A program made the position numbers and the translations under genes. A DNA stretch of 64,000 nt from Candidatus Saccharicenans sp. (lineage in GTDB: Bacteria; Acidobacteriota; Aminicenantia; Aminicenantales; Saccharicenantaceae), in contig JAOAIU010000028.1 in assembly GCA_026414545.1 (NCBI GenBank), positions 26,167 through 90,166 on the forward strand, read 5' to 3'. Below the pieces are notes generated by a model. The model was not told the origin of the DNA. It saw only the letters and a program-made list of their open reading frames with translations, and made no database searches. Shown piece after piece: positions 25,317-34,174 of the stretch. The number at the start of each line of letters is the position of its first letter. Position 1 is the stretch's first letter.

Positions 25317-26573
25317 ATGATCTGGGACAGCCAGGAAGACAGGTATAAGCTTATCTTCGACACCGTGCCCACCCCTGCCCTTTTGCTGGACCTTGACGAC
25401 AATATTGAGGATTTTAATGACAGTTGTCTGGAATATTTTCCCAACCCTGAATTTCATCAGGTATTATACGGGAGCAAGGTTCCGGTCTCGCGGGTCTTCC
25501 CCTGGCTGTTAAATTCACTTTCTGCTCTGCACTCCGGTAATTCCAGAGAATTGACCTTTGAGCAGCAGATCATATCTGATAAGGGCCGGATTATCTTCCA
25601 GGTCAGGGTTAAAAAAATTCTAGACCCCTTCGATAACCACCGCAGCACCCTGGTGGTAATGAATGACATCACCACCATCGTCGAGGCTGAAGAAAAGGTC
25701 AAGAGGGCCCGGGATTTTTACCTGACCCTGTTTGAAGAGTTCCCGGCCATGATCTGGCGAGCCGGGACCGACGGCCGGTTTGACTATTTCAACCGAGCCT
25801 GGCTGACCTTTACCGGCCGGACGTTAGAAGAAGAAGCCGGCCTGGGCTGGCTTCAGAATCTGACCGAGGCCGACAAGAAAAGATTCCAGCTCAGTTATGA
25901 GTCCGCCCTGCAGAACAGAAGACCTTTTGAGGTTGAGTTCCGGATGAGACGGTTTGACGGTCAGGTCCGATGGGTCCTGTGTGTTGGCCGCCCCTTCAAC
26001 GGGTTGGACGGAGAGTTCGCCGGGTTTATCGGTTCCTGCTATGACATCACCGAGAGAAAAAACCAGGAAGAGCAGCTGGCTTACCAGGCCTTGCACGACC
26101 CCTTGACCGGTCTACCCAACCGCCGCATGCTGGAAGTTATCCTGCCCCGGTTGATCGAGGAAAGTGAGCAGGGCAAGTTCAGCGCCCTGTTCTTCATCGA
26201 CCTCGATAATTTCAAACTGGTAAACGATAATTTCGGGCACCACGTTGGCGACAGCCTGCTGGTGGAGCTGGGGCGCCTGATTCAGAAGCAATTACGTTCC
26301 ACCGACAGGCTGATTCGCCTGGGTGGTGATGAGTTTGCCATCCTGCTGGATGGCGTCCAGAGAAGGGAAGCCGAGTTGATTGCCGCCCGGCTCCTGGAAA
26401 GCGTGGCCGATTACCAGTTTGTCACCCCCCAGAAATCATTCAACCTATTTCTTAGCATCGGTGTGGCCATGATAACAGGCCGGGTCGACCAGGAAATAAT
26501 CATGTCCAGGGCTGACACGGCCATGTATCAAGCCAAGGAGCGCGGGGGGAACCAGTACGTTATTTATGATTGA
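25317..26573 (+). CDS. PAS-PAS-GGDEF diguanylate cyclase
   Basis: 418 aa from ATG 25317 (AAGG about 9 bases upstream; in-frame starts at 25239 and 25293 have weaker sites). A divergent PAS domain (about 8-125), a canonical PAS/PAC domain (about 130-255; GTDGRFDYFNRAWLTFTGRT, then GFIGSCYDITERK), then GGDEF (about 260-418). The active site GGDEF is exact, the substrate loop DPLTGLPNRRML is present, and an RxxD (RSTD) sits exactly five residues before GGDEF, so the feedback I-site is intact. It has no TM or signal peptide, hence a cytoplasmic sensor making c-di-GMP. The ligand of the PAS domains is not evident. Confidence 0.92.
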   Translation: MIWDSQEDRYKLIFDTVPTPALLLDLDDNIEDFNDSCLEYFPNPEFHQVLYGSKVPVSRVFPWLLNSLSALHSGNSRELTFEQQIISDKGRIIFQVRVKKILDPFDNHRSTLVVMNDITTIVEAEEKVKRARDFYLTLFEEFPAMIWRAGTDGRFDYFNRAWLTFTGRTLEEEAGLGWLQNLTEADKKRFQLSYESALQNRRPFEVEFRMRRFDGQVRWVLCVGRPFNGLDGEFAGFIGSCYDITERKNQEEQLAYQALHDPLTGLPNRRMLEVILPRLIEESEQGKFSALFFIDLDNFKLVNDNFGHHVGDSLLVELGRLIQKQLRSTDRLIRLGGDEFAILLDGVQRREAELIAARLLESVADYQFVTPQKSFNLFLSIGVAMITGRVDQEIIMSRADTAMYQAKERGGNQYVIYD

Positions 26574-26672
26574 GGCCGCTTGGCTCATCCGGTCAGGTTT
26601 CTGATTCTATCATTTTAGTCTTTATTTACATTGGGTGCTGTATTAAAATTGGGCTCGAAAGCAGGAGCAGCC

Positions 26673-27305
26673 ATGACTACCGGAATTAAAAGGCAAGCCG
26701 TTCTAATAGTTCTTCTCTTGCTGTTGTTATTGACCCCTGACCTTAAAGCCGGAATGGTGATCCGGCCCGGGTTCAAGCTGGGCGGCGGGGTCTCCACCAT
26801 TTTCGGGCAGGATACCTATGAGCAGAAATGGCAGCCATCGTTCCAGGCGGGAGTATTTTTTGAGTTGTCCGTCTGGAACCGCCTGGCGGTAGCTGCCGAG
26901 CTTAACTTTGTTCGAAAGGGCTCGGTTTACCGGCTGGATTCAGACGGGCTGGAATACAGAGAAAGATACTTCTTTGACTACCTGGAAGTTCCTGTCCTGG
27001 CCAAATATTATTTGGCCAGACTGAAAGAGATAGACCTATATTTTTATGCCGGGCCCTCGGTGGCCCTGAACCTGAAAGCCAGGCTCCGGGTAAGTTTTAA
27101 CGACCTGGAGGAGACGGTTGAGGTGGACAACCTGAAGGGAACCGACCTGCTATTGAACGGTGGAGCCGGCGCGGAGGTCAACCTCAAGCCGGGTAAACTG
27201 ATAGTGGAAGCGCGTTACAGCCACGGCCTGCAGTCGGTAGCCACCGAGCCCGAAGCCGATATTCGGAACAAGAGCCTGCTCTTTCTGGCCGGGTTCAAAT
27301 TCTAA
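26673..27305 (+). CDS. Small outer-membrane beta-barrel protein (PorT/OmpW-like size)
   Basis: 210 aa from ATG 26673 (GGAG upstream). Signal peptide RQAVLIVLLLLLLLTPDLKA, then an all-beta body beginning RPGFKLGGGVSTIFG with alternating aromatic/hydrophobic strands (FDYLEVPVLAKYYL; LYFYAGPSVALNL; GGAGAEVNLKPGKLIVEARYSHGL) and the terminal aromatic residue of an outer-membrane barrel (FLAGFKF). Resembles the outer-membrane beta-barrel (PorT-family) domain. Function unknown. Converges on the M14 peptidase with a 9-base gap. Confidence 0.75.
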   Translation: MTTGIKRQAVLIVLLLLLLLTPDLKAGMVIRPGFKLGGGVSTIFGQDTYEQKWQPSFQAGVFFELSVWNRLAVAAELNFVRKGSVYRLDSDGLEYRERYFFDYLEVPVLAKYYLARLKEIDLYFYAGPSVALNLKARLRVSFNDLEETVEVDNLKGTDLLLNGGAGAEVNLKPGKLIVEARYSHGLQSVATEPEADIRNKSLLFLAGFKF

Positions 27306-27314
27306 GCGCCCGGC

Positions 27315-30300
27315 TCATTTTTTCCAGGTTCCTGGCCGCCTTCTATGGAATTCAACCCTGATTCTGTTCTGGACTTCTTCTTCCAGGAGAGCCATGTCGA
27401 AAGTTAGTCCGGCCAGGTATTTGGCGTGGGCCCGCAGGTAGGCCAGGCCCTGGCGGCAGAGAAAGTCGAGCCAGGAACCGGTGGCGGTTTCATCCATCAC
27501 CTCGGGTGTCTGTTCCACCGGTGTCATCTGGCTGCGCTGGTTCAAGCGGTTTTCGGTGGGCGACTGTCTCCGGGCAAAGATGTTCAGCCCGTCATATATT
27601 TCCAGGGGTGAGACGAAGGGAGACCAGCGTCTGGCCCAGCGGTCGTACCTGGAATAAAACTTCAGGTTGGAGTCGCGTATTCCCGGCATTGAATTCATTT
27701 CTTCAATCATAATTTTTTTAAGCTCTTCGGCCGCTTCCCGATAAGGCCGGTAGATGTCCAGGCTTAACTGGCGGAAGTAGGTGAACCAGCCCTTGGGAAT
27801 CCAGTAATCGCGGAAGAGATAGGGTGAGTAGCCGGAAAACATCTGGACCCATTCGTGGGAAGGGTAGCCATGCAGGTTAAGGTAAATATCCGGAACCCAG
27901 TCGCGATTAAGACGGGCTCGGACTCTGGCTTCCGGCAGCAGCGGCTGGCCGAGACCCACCTGGTAGCCGATATCCACTCCCAGCGAGCTGTACCTGCCGG
28001 CGTGGAGGCTGTGAAAAGGCTCGTCCTTCCACAGGTCCAGGGCCAGGGCTGCTCCGTCCGGGTTTTCCATCGGCTGAATAACGACCGAGAACCTTTTGAG
28101 AAAATCTTGGTAGTCGGGGTCGGAGGCTAGCAGCTCGGCAAATTGAAGTGAATAGTTGGTGGCTGAGACTTCGTTAGCATGCTGGCGGGCAGTCAGGTGG
28201 AGCACCGGTTTGAAAGTTATCAGTCTCGGCAGAGATACGTAGCGACCGGCTGGCAGATAAATTTCCAGAACCGGCACCGGTCTTCTTTCATAAGAGTATC
28301 CGCCGACATAGCTCCTGACCGCCGGATAGCGCGACAGCGAGGAGGCAATCCTGAGGCATTCTTCTGGTCCAATTATTCGGTCGGAAGGAATGTCAACGGC
28401 CGGGGCCTGATTTCCAGCGACCGCAGGCTCGGCCGCTCCGGGTACTATCGGTATTGTCTTCTCCAGGCTCAGGTCCTGGTATTGGACCCTTATTTTAAGA
28501 TTCGAAACTCCAGGAAGGGCGAAAAACTGAACGTTGGTCCTTTTCTCTCTTTGCCGGCAAAAGGAGTCAAGAATCGAAGCCAGCAGGGTGTAGTCGCTTT
28601 CCTTTTCCATCTGGAGCGACAGCCCGGCTGATTCCAGGCAGCCGCGGCCGGGGTCATAGACCAGCTCATCCAGGCGCAGACTCTTCGTTTTTATCGGGCT
28701 GAACTCCAGGACCTTTCGGGCTGGCGGCTGGCTCCCGGAAGTCCAGCTCAGGGTCATTCTTGGTTGTTTTGACCGGAAGTCTTCCAGTCTGAAGCTGGCC
28801 CTGGGAGCCCGGCCTTCAGTTGAGGGATGGATGACTGGCAGAACGTTGCCCGGGGCGGAGGAGCGGGAGGCATCGGCCGGAAGACTGAGGTCTTCCTCCG
28901 TCCAGCCGGTTATGGCCCGCAGAAAGTCCAGGGTGTCAAAGTAGATTTCATCGTGCAGGGCTTCCAGTGAACTGATGATTTCCTGGTCCAGACCCAGGCG
29001 GTAATCGGGTTCACTCAGCCATAGTTCGACTGCCAGCCGCTTGAAATAGGGTTGCTTGGCGAAGGTCGGTTCATGCCCGGTCTTTTGAAGGACGAAGTCC
29101 TGGAGCGGTTTGAGTATTTCATCCTGATAGAAGTCCCAGAATTTTTCCGGGTCAGTCTGAACTGCGGCCTCCAGCCAGGTCTGGCCTTTCTGGCTGACCC
29201 GGCACCAGCCGGTAGTTATAGTCACTGTTCCCCAGTCGGGCCTGGCCCTCAAGAAAGGTATTTCCCTGGTCTGCGGAGAAAAGTCTCCCTGCCAGAGAAG
29301 TTGTCCCCGAAGGTCGAAGGCCTGCGCTTCGTAGATGGGTCCACCGGCCGGCTTTTTTTCAAACTGGATGTTTTCAATGGGCAGCCGCAGTTCCGCCGCC
29401 AGGATTTCATCCACCGGGTAGAGTTCCTGCAGCCAGCGGTTGGGGTCGCCATAAAACCTCTTTATTTTTCTCTGGGGTTGGTCCTGAACCTCGGCGAAAC
29501 GAACGAGCACTCTGTGGACGGGAAGATTCTTGAGGCGGGGCAGAACACTTTCTGTCAGCCAGAAAAAGCCAGGCTTGTAGGCCGAGAGAACCTCGACTTC
29601 GGCCTGGAGGTTTCTGGACCGGGCCAGCTCTTCCACCTGCCGGCGGACTTTCTCCCTGACCGCCGGGGATTCGCTCAGGCCGAGGCTGATCATTATGCTT
29701 TCCGCCCGGGGAATTTTATCCAGCTTCTCCCTTAGCAGGCCCAGGGCTTCGTCGGCTTCCCAGACCCATTCCTTGGTCTTGCTCAACACCTCAACCGTCT
29801 GGTTCATGGTCTCGACCGTGACTTTGAGTCCTGTGCCGGGCAGCTCTTTCTTCAGGTAAGATTCAATTTCCTGACCGAAGCCGGGGTTGTCTTCTGGCAG
29901 AGTTATGGCCACTTCCAGGTTTTCCGGCTGTTCACGGGCGATCTTCTTTATTTCTTCAGCCAGCCTGTCCTGGAAATAAGCTTCGGCCGCCCCGTTTTTG
30001 CCCTGCAGGAATTTTTCCGTTTCTTCCTTCAGCAGCGAAATTTCCGGCTCACCTTTTTTGAAGTCGGTAAGGTAGGGAAATTTTTGGCCGAAGTAGGCCA
30101 GGGTCTTATCCAGGACCTCGGCGGAAGAAGCGGTAATCAGCAGCGAATCGGAGGAACCAGGAGCCGAGGGAAGAATTTTAATCAATCCCAGTCCGGGATT
30201 TAGTTCCGGGGTTTTAAGCTTGCCTTTCTTGAGCAGGTCCCGGGTCAGAGCGTTACTGCTTACCAGAATCGGAGCCACCAGGGCTTTCGGACTATCAATT

Positions 30301-31439
30301 TCTTTGTCCAGGTAGACCAAAGGAAAGGAACTGCCGGCGGTGTCGAGCACCAGCCGGGTGGCCAGCAGGGGAAGGTTATGGCCGGCATAATCGGTCGGGA
30401 TGATGACGGCCGTCTCGATTCCATCGGTGATTCCATCACCATTGCGGTCAGCATAGAATCCCTTGGTGGAAAAGACCTCGGTCAGGTCAAACTGCCGCGG
30501 TTTATCCGGAATCCTGGGAATTTCCTTAAAGAGCGGGGTTAACAGCCGCCTGGAGGAACCGGGGCGGGGCAGGCTCACCCTATCTTCACGGCCGGGAGAA
30601 TTCAGTATGAACTCCAGGCAGGCGCAGGCCGGGTAAGCCAGGACTTCCGTATTCTGTCCAAGGTTTCTCTGCCGCGAAAGCTGCCGCAGAGAAGAGGCCA
30701 CTCTTTCCAGATCAGAGAATTGAGAGAAATCGAGTTTTACCGTCATAACAGCAATCTCGCCCGCAGCCTCAAAATCCAGGGAATTCAGGCTGGCCGGGAG
30801 GTTGTCGGAGGGGGGAAAGGTGTACAGCAAGCGGGTTACGGCCACCCCGCTTGGTTTAACCTTGAGACCTTCCAGGAATCCTTTCAGGTCTTTTTCCAGT
30901 CTTTGGTAGGTATAGCCTGATTCCCTACCCCAGATTTCCCAGAAATAAGGCCAGCGCAGGAAAAAGGCCCGGCCGGTCCTGAGCAGGGTTTCGGGCGTAC
31001 CGGCCAAGCAGACCAGTCCCTGCTGTCCCCGGTAGTTGAAGACAGCTACCAATCCCTCGCCGGCCTTCAGTCCAGCCGGGTCGATTTTTTCGCCAGCCAG
31101 GATTTTTCCGGCCAGCTTGAGCCTGTTACCAATCAGCACCGGGTTCTTCAGGCGAGAAAGATCCTTGATTTCCGATTCCAGGTAAACCAGCTTGAAGTCC
31201 AGTTCCAGGCTTTCCAGGTTGATCCTGGCGGCCAGGTCGGCGGCCAGGGCCAGCTCCTCGGGCAGGGGCTTGTCAGGAATGATTATAGACAGGGCAATTT
31301 TTTCGCCCAGGCCGTCGCCGTCTTCGTCCAGGAGCGTTTTCCCCTGGCGATAAAGGTGAGAGAGGCTGAAATCGTCGGCAGCGGCCAGCCCAGCCAGCAG
31401 CCCGATGATGATCAGACTTAAGATTAATCTCTGTCGCAT
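27315..31439 (-). CDS. Giant secreted M14-family zinc carboxypeptidase-like protein
   Basis: 1374 aa from ATG 31439 (GTGAGGG upstream), which gives the signal peptide RQRLILSLIIIGLLAGLAAA. The N-terminal ~1000 residues are not a recognisable enzyme. They contain two Ca-binding EF-hand/dockerin-like loops, DEDGDGLGE and DRNGDGITDG, each followed by a similar IALSIIIP / TAVIIP element, indicating a duplicated module. The peptidase domain is C-terminal (about 1040-1374): the zinc motif HANE at about residue 1087, MENPDGAALALD, and LNLHGYPSHEW with the third zinc His. It probably acts in the periplasm or at the cell surface on peptides. The nearby GH97 gene on the opposite strand suggests a polymer-degrading locus. 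Confidence 0.85.
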   Translation of the reverse strand: MRQRLILSLIIIGLLAGLAAADDFSLSHLYRQGKTLLDEDGDGLGEKIALSIIIPDKPLPEELALAADLAARINLESLELDFKLVYLESEIKDLSRLKNPVLIGNRLKLAGKILAGEKIDPAGLKAGEGLVAVFNYRGQQGLVCLAGTPETLLRTGRAFFLRWPYFWEIWGRESGYTYQRLEKDLKGFLEGLKVKPSGVAVTRLLYTFPPSDNLPASLNSLDFEAAGEIAVMTVKLDFSQFSDLERVASSLRQLSRQRNLGQNTEVLAYPACACLEFILNSPGREDRVSLPRPGSSRRLLTPLFKEIPRIPDKPRQFDLTEVFSTKGFYADRNGDGITDGIETAVIIPTDYAGHNLPLLATRLVLDTAGSSFPLVYLDKEIDSPKALVAPILVSSNALTRDLLKKGKLKTPELNPGLGLIKILPSAPGSSDSLLITASSAEVLDKTLAYFGQKFPYLTDFKKGEPEISLLKEETEKFLQGKNGAAEAYFQDRLAEEIKKIAREQPENLEVAITLPEDNPGFGQEIESYLKKELPGTGLKVTVETMNQTVEVLSKTKEWVWEADEALGLLREKLDKIPRAESIMISLGLSESPAVREKVRRQVEELARSRNLQAEVEVLSAYKPGFFWLTESVLPRLKNLPVHRVLVRFAEVQDQPQRKIKRFYGDPNRWLQELYPVDEILAAELRLPIENIQFEKKPAGGPIYEAQAFDLRGQLLWQGDFSPQTREIPFLRARPDWGTVTITTGWCRVSQKGQTWLEAAVQTDPEKFWDFYQDEILKPLQDFVLQKTGHEPTFAKQPYFKRLAVELWLSEPDYRLGLDQEIISSLEALHDEIYFDTLDFLRAITGWTEEDLSLPADASRSSAPGNVLPVIHPSTEGRAPRASFRLEDFRSKQPRMTLSWTSGSQPPARKVLEFSPIKTKSLRLDELVYDPGRGCLESAGLSLQMEKESDYTLLASILDSFCRQREKRTNVQFFALPGVSNLKIRVQYQDLSLEKTIPIVPGAAEPAVAGNQAPAVDIPSDRIIGPEECLRIASSLSRYPAVRSYVGGYSYERRPVPVLEIYLPAGRYVSLPRLITFKPVLHLTARQHANEVSATNYSLQFAELLASDPDYQDFLKRFSVVIQPMENPDGAALALDLWKDEPFHSLHAGRYSSLGVDIGYQVGLGQPLLPEARVRARLNRDWVPDIYLNLHGYPSHEWVQMFSGYSPYLFRDYWIPKGWFTYFRQLSLDIYRPYREAAEELKKIMIEEMNSMPGIRDSNLKFYSRYDRWARRWSPFVSPLEIYDGLNIFARRQSPTENRLNQRSQMTPVEQTPEVMDETATGSWLDFLCRQGLAYLRAHAKYLAGLTFDMALLEEEVQNRIRVEFHRRRPGTWKK

Positions 31440-31459
31440 ATTAACCCTCACTGCCCTGA

Positions 31460-31468
31460 ATTTTATCA
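31460..31468 (-). promoter_or_regulatory. Extended -10 of the M14 peptidase gene
   Basis: On the minus strand TGA-TAAAAT (31468-31460), 20 bases before the ATG at 31439. No good -35 is seen. The proposed longer start at 31469 would lie upstream of this box. Confidence 0.35.
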
Positions 31469-31699
31469 TTTATTCTCCGGGCGGGGTAAATAATTTTGGT
31501 TGGTCCGGTGCGAGATTTGTTCATAACAGAGCATCGGGCAGTTTGGTTGGGGTTAAAATTCTGTTTGTATTTATGTCTACCTCCGAAGATAATAAAGAAA
31601 AGAAAGGAATATGTTTTTTAAGGCTTCAGGCCGACTAACATTCTGTCCCGGGAACGGGCCTGAAAATCATAGCGGGCTGGCCCGGTTCGAGGAGGTTTA

Positions 31700-33706
31700 A
31701 TGAAAACCAGTGTTTTCCTTCGCATCTTGATACTGGCGGGCTTACTTCTGGGCGGGGTGGGGACTTCAACCCGGCTGCCCGGACAGGGGAGAGTTGTTTC
31801 CAGCATTTCAGTAAGCTCCCCCGATAACCGGGTAGAGGTGAAAATAGAGCTCGGAAATCAGATCACTTACTCCGTTTTTTATGATGGAAGACAGGTGCTG
31901 GCCCCCTCCACCATTTCCATGACCATCAACGACAACGTGGTGCTTGGCCGGCGACCGGTCCTGGAGAATACCGCCAGGAATAAGGTTGATACGACCATTA
32001 ATCCGCCGGTCAGAGAAAAGCGGGCGGTGATTGTTGACAAGTATAATGAGGCCAATCTCAAGTTCCGGGGCAATTTTGGTCTCATTTTTCGGGTTTATAA
32101 CGACGGTGTGGCCTACCGTTTCTATACTGGCTACCGGGTGCCGATTAAGGTCCGCGCTGAGGAGGCCAGGTTTAACTTTCCCGATAACTATCAAGTTTAT
32201 ATAGCTTTGGCCAGGAGCTTTCACACCTCATTTGAAAGCAACTATAGTTACCTTTCTCTCAAAGAAGTTGGCCAGGAATGTTTCGGCTTTGCCCCGGCGG
32301 TGGTGGAGATACCCGACGGACTCAGAGTGGCCATCACTGACGTGGGAGTAGATGATTATCCCGGAATGTTCCTGACAGGGAGCGACCAGGGGCAGCCCGG
32401 GCTCATGGGTAAGTTTGCTCCCTATCCGCTGGAAGAAAAATTGCGGGAAAATAGTAACAGGGAACTGGAAGTGATAAAAGCGGCCGATTATATTGCCGAA
32501 ACCAGGGGTGCCCGGCAATATCCCTGGCGCCTGATAGCCCTGGCCCAAAAAGATGCCGACCTGATCAGCACCGATATCGTCTACCGGTTGTCGCCCGAGC
32601 TGGAACTCCGGGATACTTCCTGGATCAAGCCGGGCAAGGTGGCCTGGGACTGGTGGAATGCCAACAACGTTTACGGGGTGGAGTTCAAGGCCGGAGTCAA
32701 CACCGAGACCTATAAATACTACATAGATTTCGCTTCGAAATATGGGATTGAATACATTATCCTGGATGAAGGCTGGTCTGACCCGGCCGACCTGTTTAAG
32801 GTTAATCCCGAAATTAACCTCGAAGAGCTAGTCCGCTACGGCCAGCAGAAGAACGTCGGGTTGATTCTCTGGTGTGTCTGGCTGACCCTCGACCGCCAGC
32901 TGGACCGGGCACTGGATTATTTCCATAAAATTGGAGTCAAGGGAATAAAGGTTGATTTCATGGACCGCGATGACCAGAAGATGGTTAATTTTTACCGGCG
33001 CGCGGCGGCCGCAGCTGCCCGCCGCCGCCTGCTGGTTGATTTTCACGGTGCCCACAAGCCAGTCGGCCTGAGACGGGCCTTTCCCAACATCCTCACCAAG
33101 GAAGGCGTGCTCGGCCTGGAATACAGCAAGTGGAGCAGCCAGGTTACCCCTGACCACGACCTGATGTTGCCTTTCCTGAGGATGCTGGCCGGGCCTATGG
33201 ATTATACCCCGGGAGCCATGCGCAATGCCCAGGAGAAACAATTCCGGGCTGTGTTCGATGTGCCTATGAGCCAGGGAACCAGGTGTCACCAGCTGGCCAT
33301 GTACGTGGTCTACGAGTCGCCACTGCAGATGCTATGCGACTCGCCCTCGGCTTATCTTCGCGAGTCCGAAATTATGGATTTTCTGGCCGCGGTGCCCACG
33401 GTCTGGGATGAAACCAGGGTCCTGGAAGCGAAGATAGGAGACTACGCGGTAGTCGCCAGAAAGAACGGCGAGACCTGGTACCTGGGAGCTATGACTGACT
33501 GGACACCAAGGGAATTTGAGCTGAAACTGGATTTCCTGGAGCCGGGTAAGCTTTGGCTGGCCGACCTCTGGCTGGACGGACCCAATGCCAGCCGTTTTGC
33601 TTCCGATTTCAGCCGTCAGAACCTTAAACTTTCTTCAGAAGAAACGATAAAATTGAAGCTGGCCCCGGGCGGAGGAGCCGTGGTCAGGCTCAGGCCAGCC
33701 AAATAG
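31700..33706 (+). CDS. Glycoside hydrolase family 97 (alpha-galactosidase/glucosidase type)
   Basis: 668 aa, RBS GAGGAGG. Signal peptide (KTSVFLRILILAGLLLGGVG), N-terminal beta-sandwich (SPDNRVEVKIELGNQITYSVFYDG), a TIM barrel (about 290-560) and a C-terminal beta domain, the full GH97 layout. In the retaining branch, exemplified by BtGH97b, the nucleophile is Asp415 and the acid/base Glu470; here GIKVDFMDRDD places an Asp at about 419 and KEGVLGLE places Glu at about 468/474. This points to a retaining enzyme, most likely alpha-galactosidase-like, rather than the inverting SusB type. Exported; periplasmic. No sus-type transport genes adjoin it. Confidence 0.93.
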   Translation: MKTSVFLRILILAGLLLGGVGTSTRLPGQGRVVSSISVSSPDNRVEVKIELGNQITYSVFYDGRQVLAPSTISMTINDNVVLGRRPVLENTARNKVDTTINPPVREKRAVIVDKYNEANLKFRGNFGLIFRVYNDGVAYRFYTGYRVPIKVRAEEARFNFPDNYQVYIALARSFHTSFESNYSYLSLKEVGQECFGFAPAVVEIPDGLRVAITDVGVDDYPGMFLTGSDQGQPGLMGKFAPYPLEEKLRENSNRELEVIKAADYIAETRGARQYPWRLIALAQKDADLISTDIVYRLSPELELRDTSWIKPGKVAWDWWNANNVYGVEFKAGVNTETYKYYIDFASKYGIEYIILDEGWSDPADLFKVNPEINLEELVRYGQQKNVGLILWCVWLTLDRQLDRALDYFHKIGVKGIKVDFMDRDDQKMVNFYRRAAAAAARRRLLVDFHGAHKPVGLRRAFPNILTKEGVLGLEYSKWSSQVTPDHDLMLPFLRMLAGPMDYTPGAMRNAQEKQFRAVFDVPMSQGTRCHQLAMYVVYESPLQMLCDSPSAYLRESEIMDFLAAVPTVWDETRVLEAKIGDYAVVARKNGETWYLGAMTDWTPREFELKLDFLEPGKLWLADLWLDGPNASRFASDFSRQNLKLSSEETIKLKLAPGGGAVVRLRPAK

Positions 33707-33935
33707 CCAGAAGACATAGACATCCGGCTGGCCGCTCTGGTCAGGATGAGACGAAGGTTCTTGACGATTTGAAATATGAAAAGATTTTCATATGTTATTG
33801 ATTATAAATAAATTAAATATTCCCATCTGTCTACTGTAGCCATATCCTGCCGGGTCATTTTATGCTATAATTATATTCGTTCTGGAAGCGGGTTTAACAG
33901 GTTTCGGCCGGGCGCCGAAGATAGCCAGAAAAGTC

Positions 33936-33964
33936 TTGACACAACCCGTTTTCGGGCATAGATT
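33936..33964 (+). promoter_or_regulatory. Promoter of the SPOR-SpoIID gene
   Basis: TTGACA (33936-33941), 17-base spacer, TAGATT (33959-33964). The spacer itself contains the inverted repeat CCCG-tttt-CGGG (33945-33956), a possible operator. Confidence 0.5.
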
Positions 33965-33978
33965 ATGGTCAAGGGAAC

Positions 33979-34018
33979 ACAATATATTGTATAGGTAAAA
34001 GATGGTAGACTATATAGT
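33979..34018. promoter_or_regulatory. Pair of AT-rich palindromes downstream of the promoter
   Basis: ACAATATATTGT (33979-33990, perfect 12-bp palindrome) and ACTATATAGT (34009-34018, perfect 10-bp), centred 29 bases apart and just after the predicted transcript start near 33971. The layout suits repressor binding sites. Which protein binds is unknown. Confidence 0.35.
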
Positions 34019-34174
34019 GTTAATCACCGATATAATTCCCCGCTTCGACTTGCCCAATACCCGTTATTTATCGCTGCTCATGAGCGGCAGTTTAAACCTC
34101 CGCCCCTGCGGAAATGTCCAGTCTGCCCAGAGTTTCCATGCAGGAGAAGGCCGGACGCTTAGCTCCCTGAGCTG

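Larger units (their letters stand above)
33707..34174. other. AT-rich intergenic region with promoters and palindromes
   Basis: This 468-base gap between the GH97 and SpoIID genes has no credible coding frame. It holds a TATAAT box at 33866-33871, a full promoter at 33936-33964 and three short perfect palindromes (33979-33990, 34009-34018, 34076-34085), followed by a leader of about 200 bases before the SpoIID start. I could not match the leader to a known riboswitch class by eye. Confidence 0.6.

Noticed and set aside
33936..34085. CRISPR-like repeats
   Set aside because: The palindromes differ in sequence and spacing; there is no regular repeat-spacer pattern.
34021..34174. Known riboswitch (c-di-AMP, c-di-GMP or TPP) in the SpoIID leader
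   Set aside because: I compared conserved cores from memory and found no convincing match.
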